From positions 682,001 through 746,000 of the forward strand of contig CAVYEW010000010.1 of the NCBI GenBank assembly GCA_963767645.1: 64,000 nucleotides of DNA. The letters are read 5' to 3'. Each line of letters begins with the position of its first letter. Position 1 is the stretch's first letter. Origin of the DNA: DATFDN01 sp963767645. GTDB taxonomy: Bacteria > Pseudomonadota > Alphaproteobacteria > Acetobacterales > Acetobacteraceae. Shown here in pieces: positions 21,283 through 31,899 of the stretch. The notes beneath the pieces were generated by a model, which was not told where the DNA came from, made no database searches, and saw only the letters and a list, made by a program, of their open reading frames with translations. Made by a program: the position numbers and the translations under genes.

Positions 21283-21948
21283 TCAGCCGAGATGCCGGGC
21301 GAAGAAGTCGAGCGTGCGCCGTTGCGCCAGGTCGTAGTCCTTCTGGCTGAAGCTGCCGCGCTCGTCGCAGCCGAAGCCGTGGCCGGCGCCGTCATAGACG
21401 TAGATCTCGGCCTTCGGCTGGGCGCTGCGGATCGCCTCCACGTCGGTCATCGGAATCGACTGGTCGGTCTCGCCGAAATGCATCTGCACCGGACAGTTCG
21501 GCCGCTCGTCCTTGGTGCCGGCGATGCCGCCGCCGTACCAGCAGGACGCGGCGGCGAAGCTGCGGCTGCGGGTCGCTCCCCACCAGGCGACGGTGCCGCC
21601 GAAGCAATAGCCGACGATGCCGAGCTTCTTGCCCTTCAGCTGCGCGGCGGCGGCCTCGACATCGGCCATCAGCTGCGCGTCGGTCAGCTTCATGCGGTAG
21701 TCGCGACCCTTGTTGATATCCTCCTGGGTGTAGCCGAGTTCAACGCCCGGCTCGACCCGGTCGTACAGCCCCGGCGCGCAGACCGCGTAGCCTTCGGCGG
21801 CAAAGCGGTCGGCCATGGTCCGGATATGGTGGTTGACGCCGAAGATCTCCTGGATCACCACGATGCCCTTGGTCGCGGCCTCCGGGCCGGCGATATAGGC
21901 TGACAGGGTGTGGCCGTCCGATGCCTTCAGCTTGATCGTGCTGCCCAT
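21283..21948 (-). CDS. dienelactone hydrolase-family protein
   Basis: A 221-residue alpha/beta hydrolase. The nucleophile is Cys115 in GYCFGG. Asp is in GETDQSIP and His in GAGHGFGCDERGSF, so the Cys-Asp-His triad of dienelactone hydrolases is complete. Glu in IQEIFG, which contacts the nucleophile in the family, is also present. The classical role is opening of dienelactones in chlorocatechol breakdown, but no other such genes are nearby, so the substrate here is open. Confidence 0.88.
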   Translation of the reverse strand: MGSTIKLKASDGHTLSAYIAGPEAATKGIVVIQEIFGVNHHIRTMADRFAAEGYAVCAPGLYDRVEPGVELGYTQEDINKGRDYRMKLTDAQLMADVEAAAAQLKGKKLGIVGYCFGGTVAWWGATRSRSFAAASCWYGGGIAGTKDERPNCPVQMHFGETDQSIPMTDVEAIRSAQPKAEIYVYDGAGHGFGCDERGSFSQKDYDLAQRRTLDFFARHLG

Positions 21949-22096
21949 ACGCTCCTCCCGTTGCTGGTGGTCGGCAGGATGGAGCGTAGCGCGGGGGCGT
22001 CAAGCCCGGCGGTGCGCTCTGGCCTTGTCCGCGACCGGCTTGCTAGAATAGTGAGCGAATCAGGCTGCCAACCCGGCGCTTTGGGGTGATACTGCA

Positions 22097-23222
22097 ATGA
22101 AGTTCAAGGCGGACCGCGCCTCGCTGCTGAAGGCGCTGGCCCATGTGCAAAGCGTCGTGGAGAAGCGGAACACCATCCCGATCCTGGCCAACGTGATGAT
22201 CGCGGTGCGCGACGGCACGCTGACCCTGACCGCGACCGACATGGAAATCGCCATCGTGGAGGATGTCGCGGCTTCCCCGGGTCGGGCGGGCGCCTGCACC
22301 GCGCCGGCCGCGACGCTCTACGATATCGTGCGCAAGCTGCCGGACGGCGCCGAGGTGGAGCTGGAGCATCCGGGCGGAGAGGCGCAGCTCGCGCTACGCG
22401 CCGGGCGCTACAACACCAAGCTGGTCGTGCTGCCGACCGAGGATTTCCCGCAGATGACGGCGGGCACGTTGTCGCATCACTTCCACCTGTCTGCCCAGCA
22501 GCTGCGCGGCCTCATCGACCGCACGCGCTTCGCGATCAGCACCGAGGAGACGCGCTACTACTTGAACGGCATCTATCTTCATGCCGCCGAGGTCGAGGGC
22601 ACCGGCGTGCTGCGCGCGGTGGCCACTGACGGGCACCGGCTGGCGCGGGTCGAGCAGCCGCTGCCGGAGGGCGCGAGCTCCATGCCGGGCGTGATCGTGC
22701 CCCGCAAGACCGTGGGCGAGCTGCGCAAGCTGCTCGACGAGGTGAGCGGCGACGTGGCGATCGGCCTGTCCGACACGCGGATCCAGTTCCGATTTGAAAA
22801 TGTCCTGCTCACCAGCAAGCTGATCGACGGCACCTTCCCCGAATATGAGCGGGTGATCCCGCGCGGCAACGACAAGGTGCTGCGGGTGAGCAAGAACGAT
22901 TTCGCCCAGGCGGTGGCGCGGGTGGCGGCGATCTCGGCCGAGAAGCAGCGGCCGGTGAAGCTGGAGGTGGCGCCCGACCTGCTGGTGCTCTCCGCCTCCA
23001 GCCCCGAATCCGGCGTCGCCAGGGAGGAGCTGGACTCCGATCGGGTCCAGTACCAAGTCGACGCCGCTCGAAATCGGCTTCCAGGCCCGCTATCTCAACG
23101 ACATCACCGATCAGATCAGCGAGCGGGTGGAGTTCCGCTTCGCCGACGGCGCGGCTCCCACGGTCGTCGTGGACGGCGCGGACGAGAGCGCGCTCTATGT
23201 GCTGATGCCGATGCGGGTTTGA
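22097..23222 (+). CDS. dnaN: DNA polymerase III beta sliding clamp, one-base frameshift near the 3' end
   Basis: The clamp tethers polymerase III to DNA. The three clamp domains read normally from MKFKADRASLLKALAHVQSVVEKRNTIPI onward. After REELDSDRVQYQ the frame breaks: one surplus C at 23053/23054 (TAC-C-AAG). Removing it gives KSTPLEIGFQARYL and the family ending ALYVLMPMRV with stop at 23220-23222, in total 374 residues, the normal length. Read as is, the protein would lose its last domain and run to 23281. Because dnaN is essential, a sequence error is likelier than a real null. recF follows after 37 bp. Confidence 0.93.
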
Positions 23223-23259
23223 TCGATCGCGCCTGCACGGTGGAGCGCAGGAACCTCCC

Positions 23260-24462
23260 GTGCTCCGCCTGCAGCGCGTAAGCCTGTCCGAGTTCCGCAA
23301 CTACGCCGCGCTCTCCTGGCGACCGGCGGCGCGCATCAGCGTGCTGTTCGGGCCCAATGGCAGCGGCAAGACCAATCTCCTGGAGGCCGTCTCGCTGCTC
23401 GCGCCGGGGCGCGGCTTGCGCGGGGCGCGCATCGCCGATCTGGCGCGACGCGCGCCGAGTGCGGGCGGGCGCTGGGCGGTAGCCGGCCGTTTCCTGACCG
23501 CGGATGGCCCGCACGATGTCGGCACCGGCACCCCGCCGGACGGCCCGCTCGACCGGCGCACCTTCCGCCTCGACGGCGAGCGCCCGCGCAGCCAGGCCGA
23601 GATCGCTTCCCGCATCGCCGCAGTCTGGCTGACGCCGCCCATGGATCGGCTGTTCCAGGAAGGGGCGTCGGGTCGGCGGCGCTTCCTCGATCGGCTGGTG
23701 CTGGCGCTGGAACCGTCCCACGCGCGCGAGCTCGCCGCCCATGACGCGGCGTTGGCCGAACGCGCCCGGCTGCTGGCGCGCGGCGGAACGGATCGGGCAT
23801 GGCTCGCCGGGCTGGAGGACCAGATCGCGCGCCACGCGGTCGCCGTCACGGCGTCGCGCATGGCGCTGGCGGGCCGCCTGGACGCGGCGCTCGCTGCCGG
23901 CGTGGTGCCCGGCTTCCCGGCCGCGCGCCTCGCGCTGGAATGCCCGATCGCCGCCCGCCTGTGCGCCGCGCCGGCAGTCGCCGTGGAGGACTGGCTCCGC
24001 GACTCGCTCGCCGAGTCGCGCGGGCGCGATGCGGCGGCCGGAACGGCCGGCATCGGAGCGCATCGCTGCGACATGGTGCTCAGCGACGCCGCCAGCCTCC
24101 TGCAAGCGGCGCTGGCAAGCACCGGCGAGCAGAAGGCGCTGCTGCTGGCGATCGTGCTCGCCCATGCCGGGCTGATCGCCGAGGCGCGCGGCTTCGCGCC
24201 CCTGCTGCTGCTGGACGAGCCGGCCATGCACCTCGACCCCGCCCGCCGCGCCGCGCTGTTCGCCGCGGTGGCCGCGCTGCCCGCACAGGTGTTGATGACC
24301 GGCACCGACGCCGAGATCTTCCTGCCGCTCGCCGCGCGGGCGGAAGGGCTGCGCACCGGCGACGGCGCGCTGCTCCCCGATCCGCGCTTCTCCGCCGCGG
24401 AGCCGCTCGTTTCGGAGAATATTCCCACGCCGCCGATTACCCCTGGGCCGGAGCCCGTGTAG
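23260..24462 (+). CDS. recF: DNA replication and repair protein RecF
   Basis: SMC-like ATPase that helps load RecA at gaps. Walker A GPNGSGKT at residues 31-38, the signature STGEQKALL, and Walker B LLLLDEPAMHLD are all visible. The family start LRLQRVSLSEFRNY supports GTG 23260, with AGGAA a few bases upstream. At 400 residues it is slightly longer than average, with an acidic/Pro tail. It lies between dnaN and gyrB in the widespread bacterial order. The frame is intact. Confidence 0.95.
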   Translation: MLRLQRVSLSEFRNYAALSWRPAARISVLFGPNGSGKTNLLEAVSLLAPGRGLRGARIADLARRAPSAGGRWAVAGRFLTADGPHDVGTGTPPDGPLDRRTFRLDGERPRSQAEIASRIAAVWLTPPMDRLFQEGASGRRRFLDRLVLALEPSHARELAAHDAALAERARLLARGGTDRAWLAGLEDQIARHAVAVTASRMALAGRLDAALAAGVVPGFPAARLALECPIAARLCAAPAVAVEDWLRDSLAESRGRDAAAGTAGIGAHRCDMVLSDAASLLQAALASTGEQKALLLAIVLAHAGLIAEARGFAPLLLLDEPAMHLDPARRAALFAAVAALPAQVLMTGTDAEIFLPLAARAEGLRTGDGALLPDPRFSAAEPLVSENIPTPPITPGPEPV

Positions 24463-24511
24463 CGGCTATATATCTAGAGTACACGCAAACTTCGAACGGG
24501 ATCACTGCGGC

Positions 24512-26945
24512 ATGTCCGAAACCGCCGGGGAGCGGCCTGAGTCCGACGCCTACGACGCATCCTCCATCTCGGTCCTCAAGGGGCTGGAAGCGGTGCGCAA
24601 GCGTCCCGGCATGTATATCGGCGACACCGATGACGGTTCGGGCCTGCATCATATGGCCTTCGAGATCGTCGACAACGCCGTGGACGAGGCGCAGGCCGGC
24701 TTTGCGACAAGCGTCGAGCTGGTGCTGAACGGCGACGGCAGCGTGACCGTGCGCGACGACGGGCGGGGCATCCCGACCGACATCCACGAGGAGGAGGGCG
24801 TCTCCGCCGCCGAGGTCGTGCTCACCCGGCTGCACGCGGGTGGCAAGTTCAACCAGAACAGCTATAAGGTCTCCGGCGGCCTGCACGGCGTCGGCGCCGC
24901 CGTGGTCAACGCGCTCTCCGAATGGATGGAGGTGCGGATCTGGCGCCACGGCCAGGAGCACTTCATCCGCTTCCGCCACGGCGACGCCGAGGCGCCGCTG
25001 GCCATCGTCGGGGTGCCGGAGGCGCACCCGACCGGCACCGAGGTGACGTTCAAGCCGAGCGCCGAGACCTTCACCAAGGTCGAGTTCGACTACGCGACGC
25101 TGGAGCGGCGCCTGCGCGAGCTGGCTTTCCTGAACTCGGGCCTGACCATCGTGCTGCGCGACGAACGCCATGCGGAGCTGCGCGAGTCGGTCATGCGCTA
25201 TGACGGCGGCCTGGTCGCCTTCGTCGAGTGGCTGGACCGCGGCAAGAAGCCCGAGTTCTCGCCACCGATCAGCCTGCGCGCCGACGACGAGGCGCAGGGC
25301 ATCCGCGTCGAGTTCGCGCTGGCCTGGAACGACAGCTACCACGAGACGACGCTCTGCTTCACCAACAACATCCCCCAGCGCGACGGCGGCACCCACCTCG
25401 CCGGCTTCCGCGCCGCGCTGACCCGCGTGGTCGGCCGCTACGCCGAGGGCATGGGCAAGAAGGACAAGCTGGAGCTGGCGCCCGAGGACATCCGCGAGGG
25501 GATCACGGCGGTGCTGTCAGTGAAGGTGCCCGACCCCAAATTCTCCTCGCAGACCAAGGACAAGCTGGTCAGCTCCGAGGTGCAGCCGGTGGTACAGGCG
25601 GCGGCTGCGGATGCGATCGCGCACTGGTTCGAGACCCATCCCAAGGAGGCCAAGGCCGTCGTCCAGAAGGTGATGGATGCGGCCTCGGCGCGGGAGGCGG
25701 CGCGCAAGGCGCGCGAGCTCACGCGCAAGAAGCCGGGCGATATCTCGACCTTGCCGGGCAAGCTCGCCGACTGTTCCGAGCGTGATCCCGCCAAGTGCGA
25801 GATCTTCATCGTCGAGGGCGATTCCGCCGGCGGCTCCGCCAAGCAGGGGCGCGACCGCAAGTTCCAGGCGATCCTGCCGCTGAAGGGCAAGATCCTGAAC
25901 GTGGAGCGGGTGCGCCGCGACCGCATGCTGGGCAGCGCCGAGATCGGCACACTCGATCACCGCGCTCGGCACCGGCATCGGCCAGGATGGGGATGATCGC
26001 GACCGGTTCGATGTGGGCAGGCTGCGCTACCATCGCATCGTCATCATGACCGATGCCGACGTGGACGGGAGCCATATCCGCACCTTGCTGCTGACCTTCT
26101 TCTACCGCCAGATGCCGGAGCTGATCGAGCGCGGCCATCTCTACATCGCCCAGCCGCCGCTGTATCGGGCCAAGCGCGGCAACGACGAACGCTACCTGAA
26201 GGACGATCGGGCGCTGGAGGACTTCCTGCTCGACAAGGCGCTGGATGCCGCCCGGCTGAGCTATGCCGATGGGCGCGTGCTGGAAGGCGAGGCGCTGCGG
26301 CAGGAGGTGCTGTGGCTGCGTGAGGCCCATGCCCGCGTGCGCGGCCTCGCTACGGCGGCTCCGACCTCGTTGATCGAGCAGGCGGCCATCGCCGGCGCCC
26401 TGACCCCGGACCCCGCCCGCGCCACCGCCGCCGCGCAGGTCTTGGCCGCGCGGCTCGATGCCGTCTCGGCGCCTGCCGAGCGCGGCTGGATCGTGGCCGG
26501 GGACGGCACAGGTCTCACCATGGCCCGCGTGGTGCGGGGCGTCACCGAGAAGCACACGCTCGACTTGGCGGCGCTGCGCAGCGCCGAGTCCCGCTGGCTG
26601 GCCGAACGCGCGGGCGAGCTGGACCGGCGCTTCGCTGCGCCCGCCCGGCTGCTGATGGACCGGCAGGAGGCGACCGCCGCCGGGCCGGCGAGCGCGTACG
26701 ACCGCATCCTCGGCTATGGGCGCCGAGGACTGACGATCCAGCGTTTCAAGGGCCTCGGCGAGATGAACCCCGACCAGCTCTGGCAGACCACGCTCGACCC
26801 GGCGACCCGGACGCTGCTGCAGGTGAAGGTGGGCGACATCGAGGATGCGGCGCTGGTGTTCAGCACGTTGATGGGCGACGTAGTGGAACCGCGGCGGGAG
26901 TTCATCGTGGGGAACGCGCTGAAGGTGGCGAATTTGGATGTGTGA
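24512..26945 (+). CDS. gyrB: DNA gyrase subunit B, one-base frameshift
   Basis: ATPase subunit of gyrase, which introduces negative supercoils. The GHKL ATPase domain has EIVDNAVDEA, VRDDGRGIPTDIH and GGLHGVGAAVVNALS. The TOPRIM part has EGDSAGGSAKQGRDRKFQAILPLKGKILNVE and MTDADVDGSHIRTLLLTFF. The C-terminal gyrB segment has RFKGLGEMNPDQLW. One surplus G at 25955 (CTC-G-ATC) breaks the frame after MLGSAEIGTL; correcting it restores ITALGTGIGQDG and a 810-residue protein, as expected. An error in the sequence is likelier than a true break in this essential gene. Confidence 0.93.
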
Positions 26946-27085
26946 GGGCGTTGCTGTAGGTTGACAGAATAACTGTCCCAATTACCGAATACCTGTCCCA
27001 AGTAGTTGCGGGCTCGTTCCAGATACTTGGAGGAGTCAGCTCGCCCGCGTGCAGGCTACCAGAATGACTTTCCCAATTGGAAGAC

Positions 27086-28376
27086 ATGGCACCAAGGAAA
27101 TCCTGGCAGGCGAATTGGGTTGATGCAGGCAAAACGGACTCTTGGGGTCGATCTGGCGGCCAAGGAAGGTTGCGACTGGTTCGGAGGCATGAGGGGCGAG
27201 ACGGTACCCTGTACGTCCTAAAGGAACTTAAACAACCGAGAATACTCGAGCGCAGGGCACGAATGCGCCGCGAGGTAATCGCACTCGAGACGATGCCGCA
27301 TCAATCAACACCACGCGTTGTCGATCACAACACGGACCGGTACAAAGAACTCGCAGTGGAACTTTATGCGGTGTTCGACTTTGTCGTGGGCCCTACCCTT
27401 GCCGAGTACGTTGCTGCAAACGGGCCGCTTCCCGTTGAAGACGCGGTGGCAGTCGTGACCGGTATCCTAGATGTGCTTGGTTATTACCATCGTGCGGGCG
27501 TAGGCCACCGTGACATCAAGCCAGACAACATCATTATTCGAAACGCTGATTGCGCTTCACCTGTATTGATCGATTTCGGCCTTACCTTCAATATCCACGA
27601 TGGAAATGAATTTGTCACGCCTGACTCCCAGCAGGTGGGCAACCGTTTCTTGTCTCTGCCTGAGCACTCGGTTGTGAGTGGGAACAAACGTGATCTACGA
27701 TCTGATCTGACCTTCTGCGTGGGGATATTGTATTTCGCGCTGACAAGAATCTGGCCGGGGACATTGCTTGACGAGTTCGAACAAGTTTCCGCACCAACGC
27801 GCGGAGCCGCGTAGGCTGCTTGATATGATTCCCGAGCGTCGGAGGAACAAACTCCTACACATTTTCGACCAGGGCTTCGCGCCGACGCTGGGCCAAAGGT
27901 GGCAAACCGTTGATGCTTTGCGGGATCAAATTGGGTTGGTGACCCGAAGCGAACCGGAACGCAACGCTACTGATGTGGCCCTTGCTCGGTTGCGGGAGAG
28001 AGCTAGCGCTACTAGCGGCAACAAACTGACCATCGATGCTATCGAAGGCGTTCGAACCCGCATTGAGAACGTGTTGCACGATGTCGTGCGGCAGCTTGGG
28101 GACGGATACTCACCGGAGGTGGAGGCACGCCCCGCAAGTATGAGCACTATGAACGCGTGGATCCGATGCGGTGTCAAATCAGTGCATGAAGGTTGGACGA
28201 TTGATACCCCATTCCTGATCAGCGCCATCGGCGATGAGGTAGTAGTCGAGGAGTTATTTCCAAATCACAGAGAAGTTCGGGCCAGAGTGCCCATTGCGAA
28301 CCATGCGGCCGAGCCCGAGATGGACAGTCGCATCGCATCTATCATCATTGGCAACGTGGATCGCCACAGCATCTGA
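27086..28376 (+). CDS. Ser/Thr protein kinase with an unknown C-terminal domain, one-base frameshift
   Basis: Eukaryotic-type kinase. A glycine-loop-like GGQGRLRLVRR precedes the lysine in YVLKELK. The catalytic loop is HRDIKPDNIII and the metal loop is LIDFGLTF. The APE-like region is SLPEHSV. After DEFEQ the frame breaks at a surplus G (27785); the next frame continues PHQRAEPRRLLDMIPERRRNKLLHIFDQGFAPTLGQRWQTVDAL, the normal end of a kinase C-lobe. About 150 further residues, not recognised, follow. Corrected length is 429 residues. ATG 27086 has GGAAG upstream. Codon use is less GC-biased than in gyrB, suggesting transfer. No cognate phosphatase lies nearby. Confidence 0.75.
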
Positions 28377-28473
28377 CCTGACCACCATGACCTGTCTCCG
28401 CTATTTTGCACGAATCAAGGCATAAGCTAGATGGTCTGTGCGACGGGAGTGAGCCCGACGCAAATTACGCTTT

Positions 28474-28925
28474 ATGGGGCGTGGACCGAAGCCTATGGCC
28501 TTGGAACTGACGGAGGTCGAGCGGGCGGATTGCGGTGCCTGCTACGCCGCCGCAGCGTGGGCCACACCCTCGCACAACGTGCCCGTGTCGTGCTGGCCTG
28601 CGCCGAGCCAGGCGCAACCAACCTCGGTGTGGCGGCCGCCCTGGCGTGAGTCGCCAGACGGCAGCGACCTGGCGTCAGCGCTTTGCCGGGCACCGGCTTG
28701 AAGGGCTTGTCAATGCGCCCCGCTCTGCGGCACCAAAACCATCGGCGACGCGACCGTCGAGCGCCTGGTCGCCTTCGCTATAGGAGACGCCGAACAACGC
28801 TACCCACTGGAGCACGCGCGCGATGGCGGGCCGCGTTGGCATGAGCCAGACAGCGGTATCGCGTGCCCGCCGCACCTTCGGCCTGCACCCGCACCGGGCG
28901 GAGACGTTCAAGCTCTCGTCCGATA
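28474..28925 (+). pseudogene. IS630-family transposase remnant (N-terminal half)
   Basis: Fragments in all three frames line up as one decayed IS630-like N-terminus: MGRGPKPMALELTEVERA, then RRRSVGHTLAQRARVVLACAEPGATN, GVSRQTAATWRQRFAGHRLEGLVNAPRS, IGDATVERLVAFAI, and MAGRVGMSQTAVSR...FGLHPHRAETFKLSSD. At least four frameshifts are needed, and the DDE catalytic half is missing. It is a dead remnant that marks an old insertion between the kinase and the next gene. The 183 bp after it hold nothing I recognise. Confidence 0.75.
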
Positions 28926-29108
28926 CGGCCGCCCTTCGCCGGGTTTACCAATCTGCGAAACAGAGTGCTGAGTTCGGCAAGCGTGACTGGGCCGAGTCTA
29001 ACGCGGCGGTATTCGGCAGCCCGCTCCAAGGGGCCATGTCGGCATCTCCTGGAATCAGGTGGGGGGCGGCCCAAATGCCTCACCGCACGTTCGGAGTAAC
29101 TTACCCGT

Positions 29109-30471
29109 ATGAACGCCCATGTCCTGCGGTCGAACAGGGCTCTGCACATCAAGGATAACGTGATCCTGGCCGCTACCGACATCCGGCGCCGGGGTTATGG
29201 GGACAAGGACGATGATCTCTGGATCTGTCCTGACTGCGGCGTCAAGTTAAAGCCGCGTGCCTGGAGGGAATCTAAGGAAGACGGGACCGAGTACAAAAAG
29301 ACAGCCAACTTTTGGGCTCGCGAAGGACACGTGCGGGGCTGCCCTAACGACGCGTCGGCCAGAAACCATCAGCGAACCGACGGACATGATCCCCGTTTGC
29401 CGACGGAGTGCGTCAGCCACTTGATCCTCGAGGCGCGGCGGCCGTCAATGAGCCTTCAGGACGAAGTCGTCCTGGCGCTGGAGGCGTCCAACGAGATCGA
29501 GACGACCAGGGACGAGGCTGACCCTCACTTGAGGTCGGAGCGCCACATCCGCCCGGCTTGCCTGGACTATGCGGCGTCCGCGGACAATCACGAGAAGCTG
29601 CTGCGCATCGACCGCTCTGAGCGCCGCCCATATCGGGACTGGTTCGTGCGCCTTGGGACCGGCGGTCAAGAGGTTCTTCACTCGCGTCGGATCTTCTACG
29701 ACCAGATACGGTTCACGGCATCTATCGACTGGGGCACGGCGCGCGTCGTGGTACCGCTCTACAGCCGAATCGGCTGCCTCAACAGGCGGCTCGTGATCGA
29801 CATGTCTGCATGGCCGGAAGCCTACAGACGTTCACTGCAAACGGAAGTCGAGGACGCCATGCGCCAGGGCGCGGAGGCATGGCGTCGCGGGGAGGCTGCT
29901 CGCCCTTGGTTGTTCTTCGTCGGGCAGGAGCACAGTCTCGCCCAAGTCGAGTACCAGGTGGACCTTGAGGCTGGCGTTTGTGCCTTCGCCTGCATCATGC
30001 CGGAGCAGCAGCGTGCCTTTCGTCCCCGCTTGCCTGATCTCTATCCCTGGGCTTCGGCGACACCTTGGGAGGATGAGGCGCAGACCCCGGGTACCGGCAG
30101 CCCGGAGTGCTGCGGCCGAGTCGGCTACTTCGGATCTGCGATCTATCGAAACACCAAACCAATCTGTCCCCTTCACCGGCGAGGCGGCGGGCGACGGGCA
30201 CCTCGACCCACCCGCCAGTGCGGACAACGAACCTGCGGACAATACTTCCGACGATATCACGCGATCCGTAGAGGACCCTGCGGAGCACGGGGGCAGTTCC
30301 ACCCTGGACGCGGAGGCTCCTGAACCCAGCGTCCCTGCCGCCACTGCTGGGGAGAGGGGTGAACGGCGGACCGCCCCTCGTCTGCGCCGCCATGGATGGG
30401 TGGTAGTGGGATTGGCCGTGGTTGGCAGAACAATCCGCAGACTCGCCGGTCCGTGGAGGAAGCGTGTTTGA
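29109..30471 (+). CDS. hypothetical protein with N-terminal zinc-binding-like CxxC...HxxGC motif, one-base frameshift
   Basis: Not a family I can name. Residues 35-80 contain WICPDCGVKLKPRAW and, further on, ANFWAREGHVRGCPN, a CxxC ... HxxxC arrangement like the N-terminal region of CoiA-type and some nuclease-associated proteins. A central part (SADNHEKLLRIDRSE, FYDQIRFTASIDWGTARVVVPLYSR, WLFFVGQEHSLAQ) looks like a folded beta-rich domain. After EDEAQT, near 30085, the coherent reading moves to the +1 frame: SDLRSIETPNQSVPFTGEAAG, an acidic linker, and a possible membrane or hydrophobic end (GWVVVGLAVVG). Corrected length is about 453 residues. The exact shift point is uncertain within about 40 bases. 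Confidence 0.5.
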
Positions 30472-30794
30472 GTGTGCCTACATCGAGAGATTGCGATCAA
30501 GAACGCGAGCTTGCCTCGACAGCGCAGGCATCGCTCACGGGATCACTGAGGTGGTGCGTTCGGGTGGGTTTGCATGGAGCAAATGTGCAGCGTTAAGCCG
30601 CCCGGTAGGCTTGAGACAGCTATTCCGTCGCAGGTGTAGGCTTGGACCACTTACTCGGTCGGCCTGGGACAGCTTCAATGTCAGCCGACGAGCATCGCGG
30701 TTGGCGCCTTGTGGGTGGTGTTCCACCATCGTTGAGCCGTCCGGCTAGAGCCGTTTCACTCAGACTGGAACCGCCGGCGTATCCCTCCCCCCGG

Positions 30795-30854
30795 CCCCCT
30801 CCCGCAAGGGGAGGGGGAGTCGCCTACCACGTCCCCCTCCCCCTGCGGGAGGGG
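30795..30854. repeat. pair of palindromic C/G-rich repeats
   Basis: Two hairpin units, 30795-30817 (CCCCCTCCCGCAAGGGGAGG type) and 30833-30854, in a gene-free stretch (30472-30941). They match the units at 11782, 41367 and in 42885-43051. This is REP-like dispersed DNA; the rest of the stretch shows no gene. Confidence 0.7.
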
Positions 30855-30941
30855 ATAGGGGAGGGGTGGAACAGCGCGTCGACACAGTCGGCCTGAAAGC
30901 GCACTAAATGCCGATCCCAATTACCCCTTTTGCGAATGCGA

Positions 30942-30984
30942 TCACTTCTGTGGGCGTGATAGCCGGCGGCTGGCCTGCTTTGAC
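30942..30984 (-). pseudogene. severed 3' end of the hypothetical gene cut by IS66
   Basis: On the minus strand this reads SKQASRRLSRPQK and a stop. Joining it to the gene at 33531 across one copy of GCTTTGAC restores the frame ...PARPRSK-QASRRLSRPQK. It is thus the original C-terminus of the gene that now ends inside the IS66 element. Confidence 0.8.
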
Positions 30985-31042
30985 GTATCCGCCCGGTGAG
31001 AACCGCCTTGCCGGATGATCGGGGGCCGGCTTGCTTTGCGGC

Positions 31043-31483
31043 ATGGCGCGAGACAGGAATGAGGCTGCCACAATGGCAGCCACAGATGCAGACCCGCTGC
31101 ATCGGATCGAGATTGTCGGTGAACGGCGGCGTGCGCATGACGCGGCATTCCGCAGGACGGTTGTGACTGAGTCCCTGTCACCTGGTGCCCGGGTGCGAGA
31201 GGTGGCGCGGCGGCATGGGATTTGTCCGAGCCTGGTTTATCGGTGGCGGCGCATGGCCGGAACGGCGGCCGCCGCCTCTCCGGTTCGCTTGATGCCTGTT
31301 CGGATCACCTCGGAGCCAGGAGCGGCGCGGACGCAAGCTGCGCGGGCTATGGGGCCGGACGTTCCGGCACCCCGGCCGTCCGGGGTGATCGAGATCGAGT
31401 TCGCAGGCGGCGTACGCGTGCGGGTCGACGACGCGGTGAGCCTGGTGGCGCTGCGGCGGGTGATAGCGGTGCTGCGCGGATGA
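31043..31483 (+). CDS. IS66 accessory protein TnpA
   Basis: First gene of the IS66 element, about 146 residues. The helix-turn-helix region reads AAFRRTVVTESLSPGARVREVARRHGICPSLVYRWRR; a C-terminal IEIEFAGGVRVRVDD follows. TnpA is needed with TnpB and TnpC for IS66 transposition; its exact role is not settled. An ATG at 31073 is an alternative start. The stop overlaps the tnpB start by four bases. Confidence 0.88.
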   Translation: MARDRNEAATMAATDADPLHRIEIVGERRRAHDAAFRRTVVTESLSPGARVREVARRHGICPSLVYRWRRMAGTAAAASPVRLMPVRITSEPGAARTQAARAMGPDVPAPRPSGVIEIEFAGGVRVRVDDAVSLVALRRVIAVLRG

Positions 31484-31827
31484 TGCTGCCGCCCAGCGGC
31501 GTGCGGGTCTGGCTGGCGACCGGTGCCACCGACATGCGGCGCGGCATGAATGGCCTTGCTCTGCAAGTGCAACAGGCCCTGCAGCGCGATCCGCATGCTG
31601 GAGACGTCTACGTCTTCCGGGGCAAGCGCGGTGATCTGGTGAAGATTCTCTGGCATGACGGTTTGGGGATGTCGCTGTATGCCAAGCGGCTGGAGCGCGG
31701 GCGGTTCATCTGGCCGTCGCCGGCCGATGGCGTTGTGTCGGTCTCCATGGGCCAACTCGGCTACATGTTGGAAGGGATCGATTGGCGGCATCCGCGGCGG
31801 ACGTGGCGGCCGGAGATGGCCGGCTGA
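31480..31827 (+). CDS. IS66 accessory protein TnpB (IS66 Orf2)
   Basis: A 115-residue protein with the strongly conserved IS66 Orf2 sequence: VRVWLATGATDMRRGMNGLALQVQ, DVYVFRGKRGDLVKILWHDGLG and YAKRLERGRFIWP. ATG 31480 overlaps the tnpA stop (ATGA). It acts with TnpA and TnpC in transposition. The frame is intact. Confidence 0.95.
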   Translation: MMLPPSGVRVWLATGATDMRRGMNGLALQVQQALQRDPHAGDVYVFRGKRGDLVKILWHDGLGMSLYAKRLERGRFIWPSPADGVVSVSMGQLGYMLEGIDWRHPRRTWRPEMAG

Positions 31828-31899
31828 ACCCGTAGCCGGCGGCTTCGGTCTGCAAATTCACCGCATACAATCCCGGGCCGGTGTGATTCACTGCCCTGC

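Noticed and set aside
21949..22096. Possible replication origin next to dnaN
   Set aside because: dnaA is not present and no cluster of DnaA-box-like TTATCCACA words was seen.
26961..26990. TTGACA followed by AT-richer DNA upstream of the kinase, possible promoter
   Set aside because: No convincing -10 box at 16-18 bp; the repeated TGTCCCAA words may be IS-end debris.
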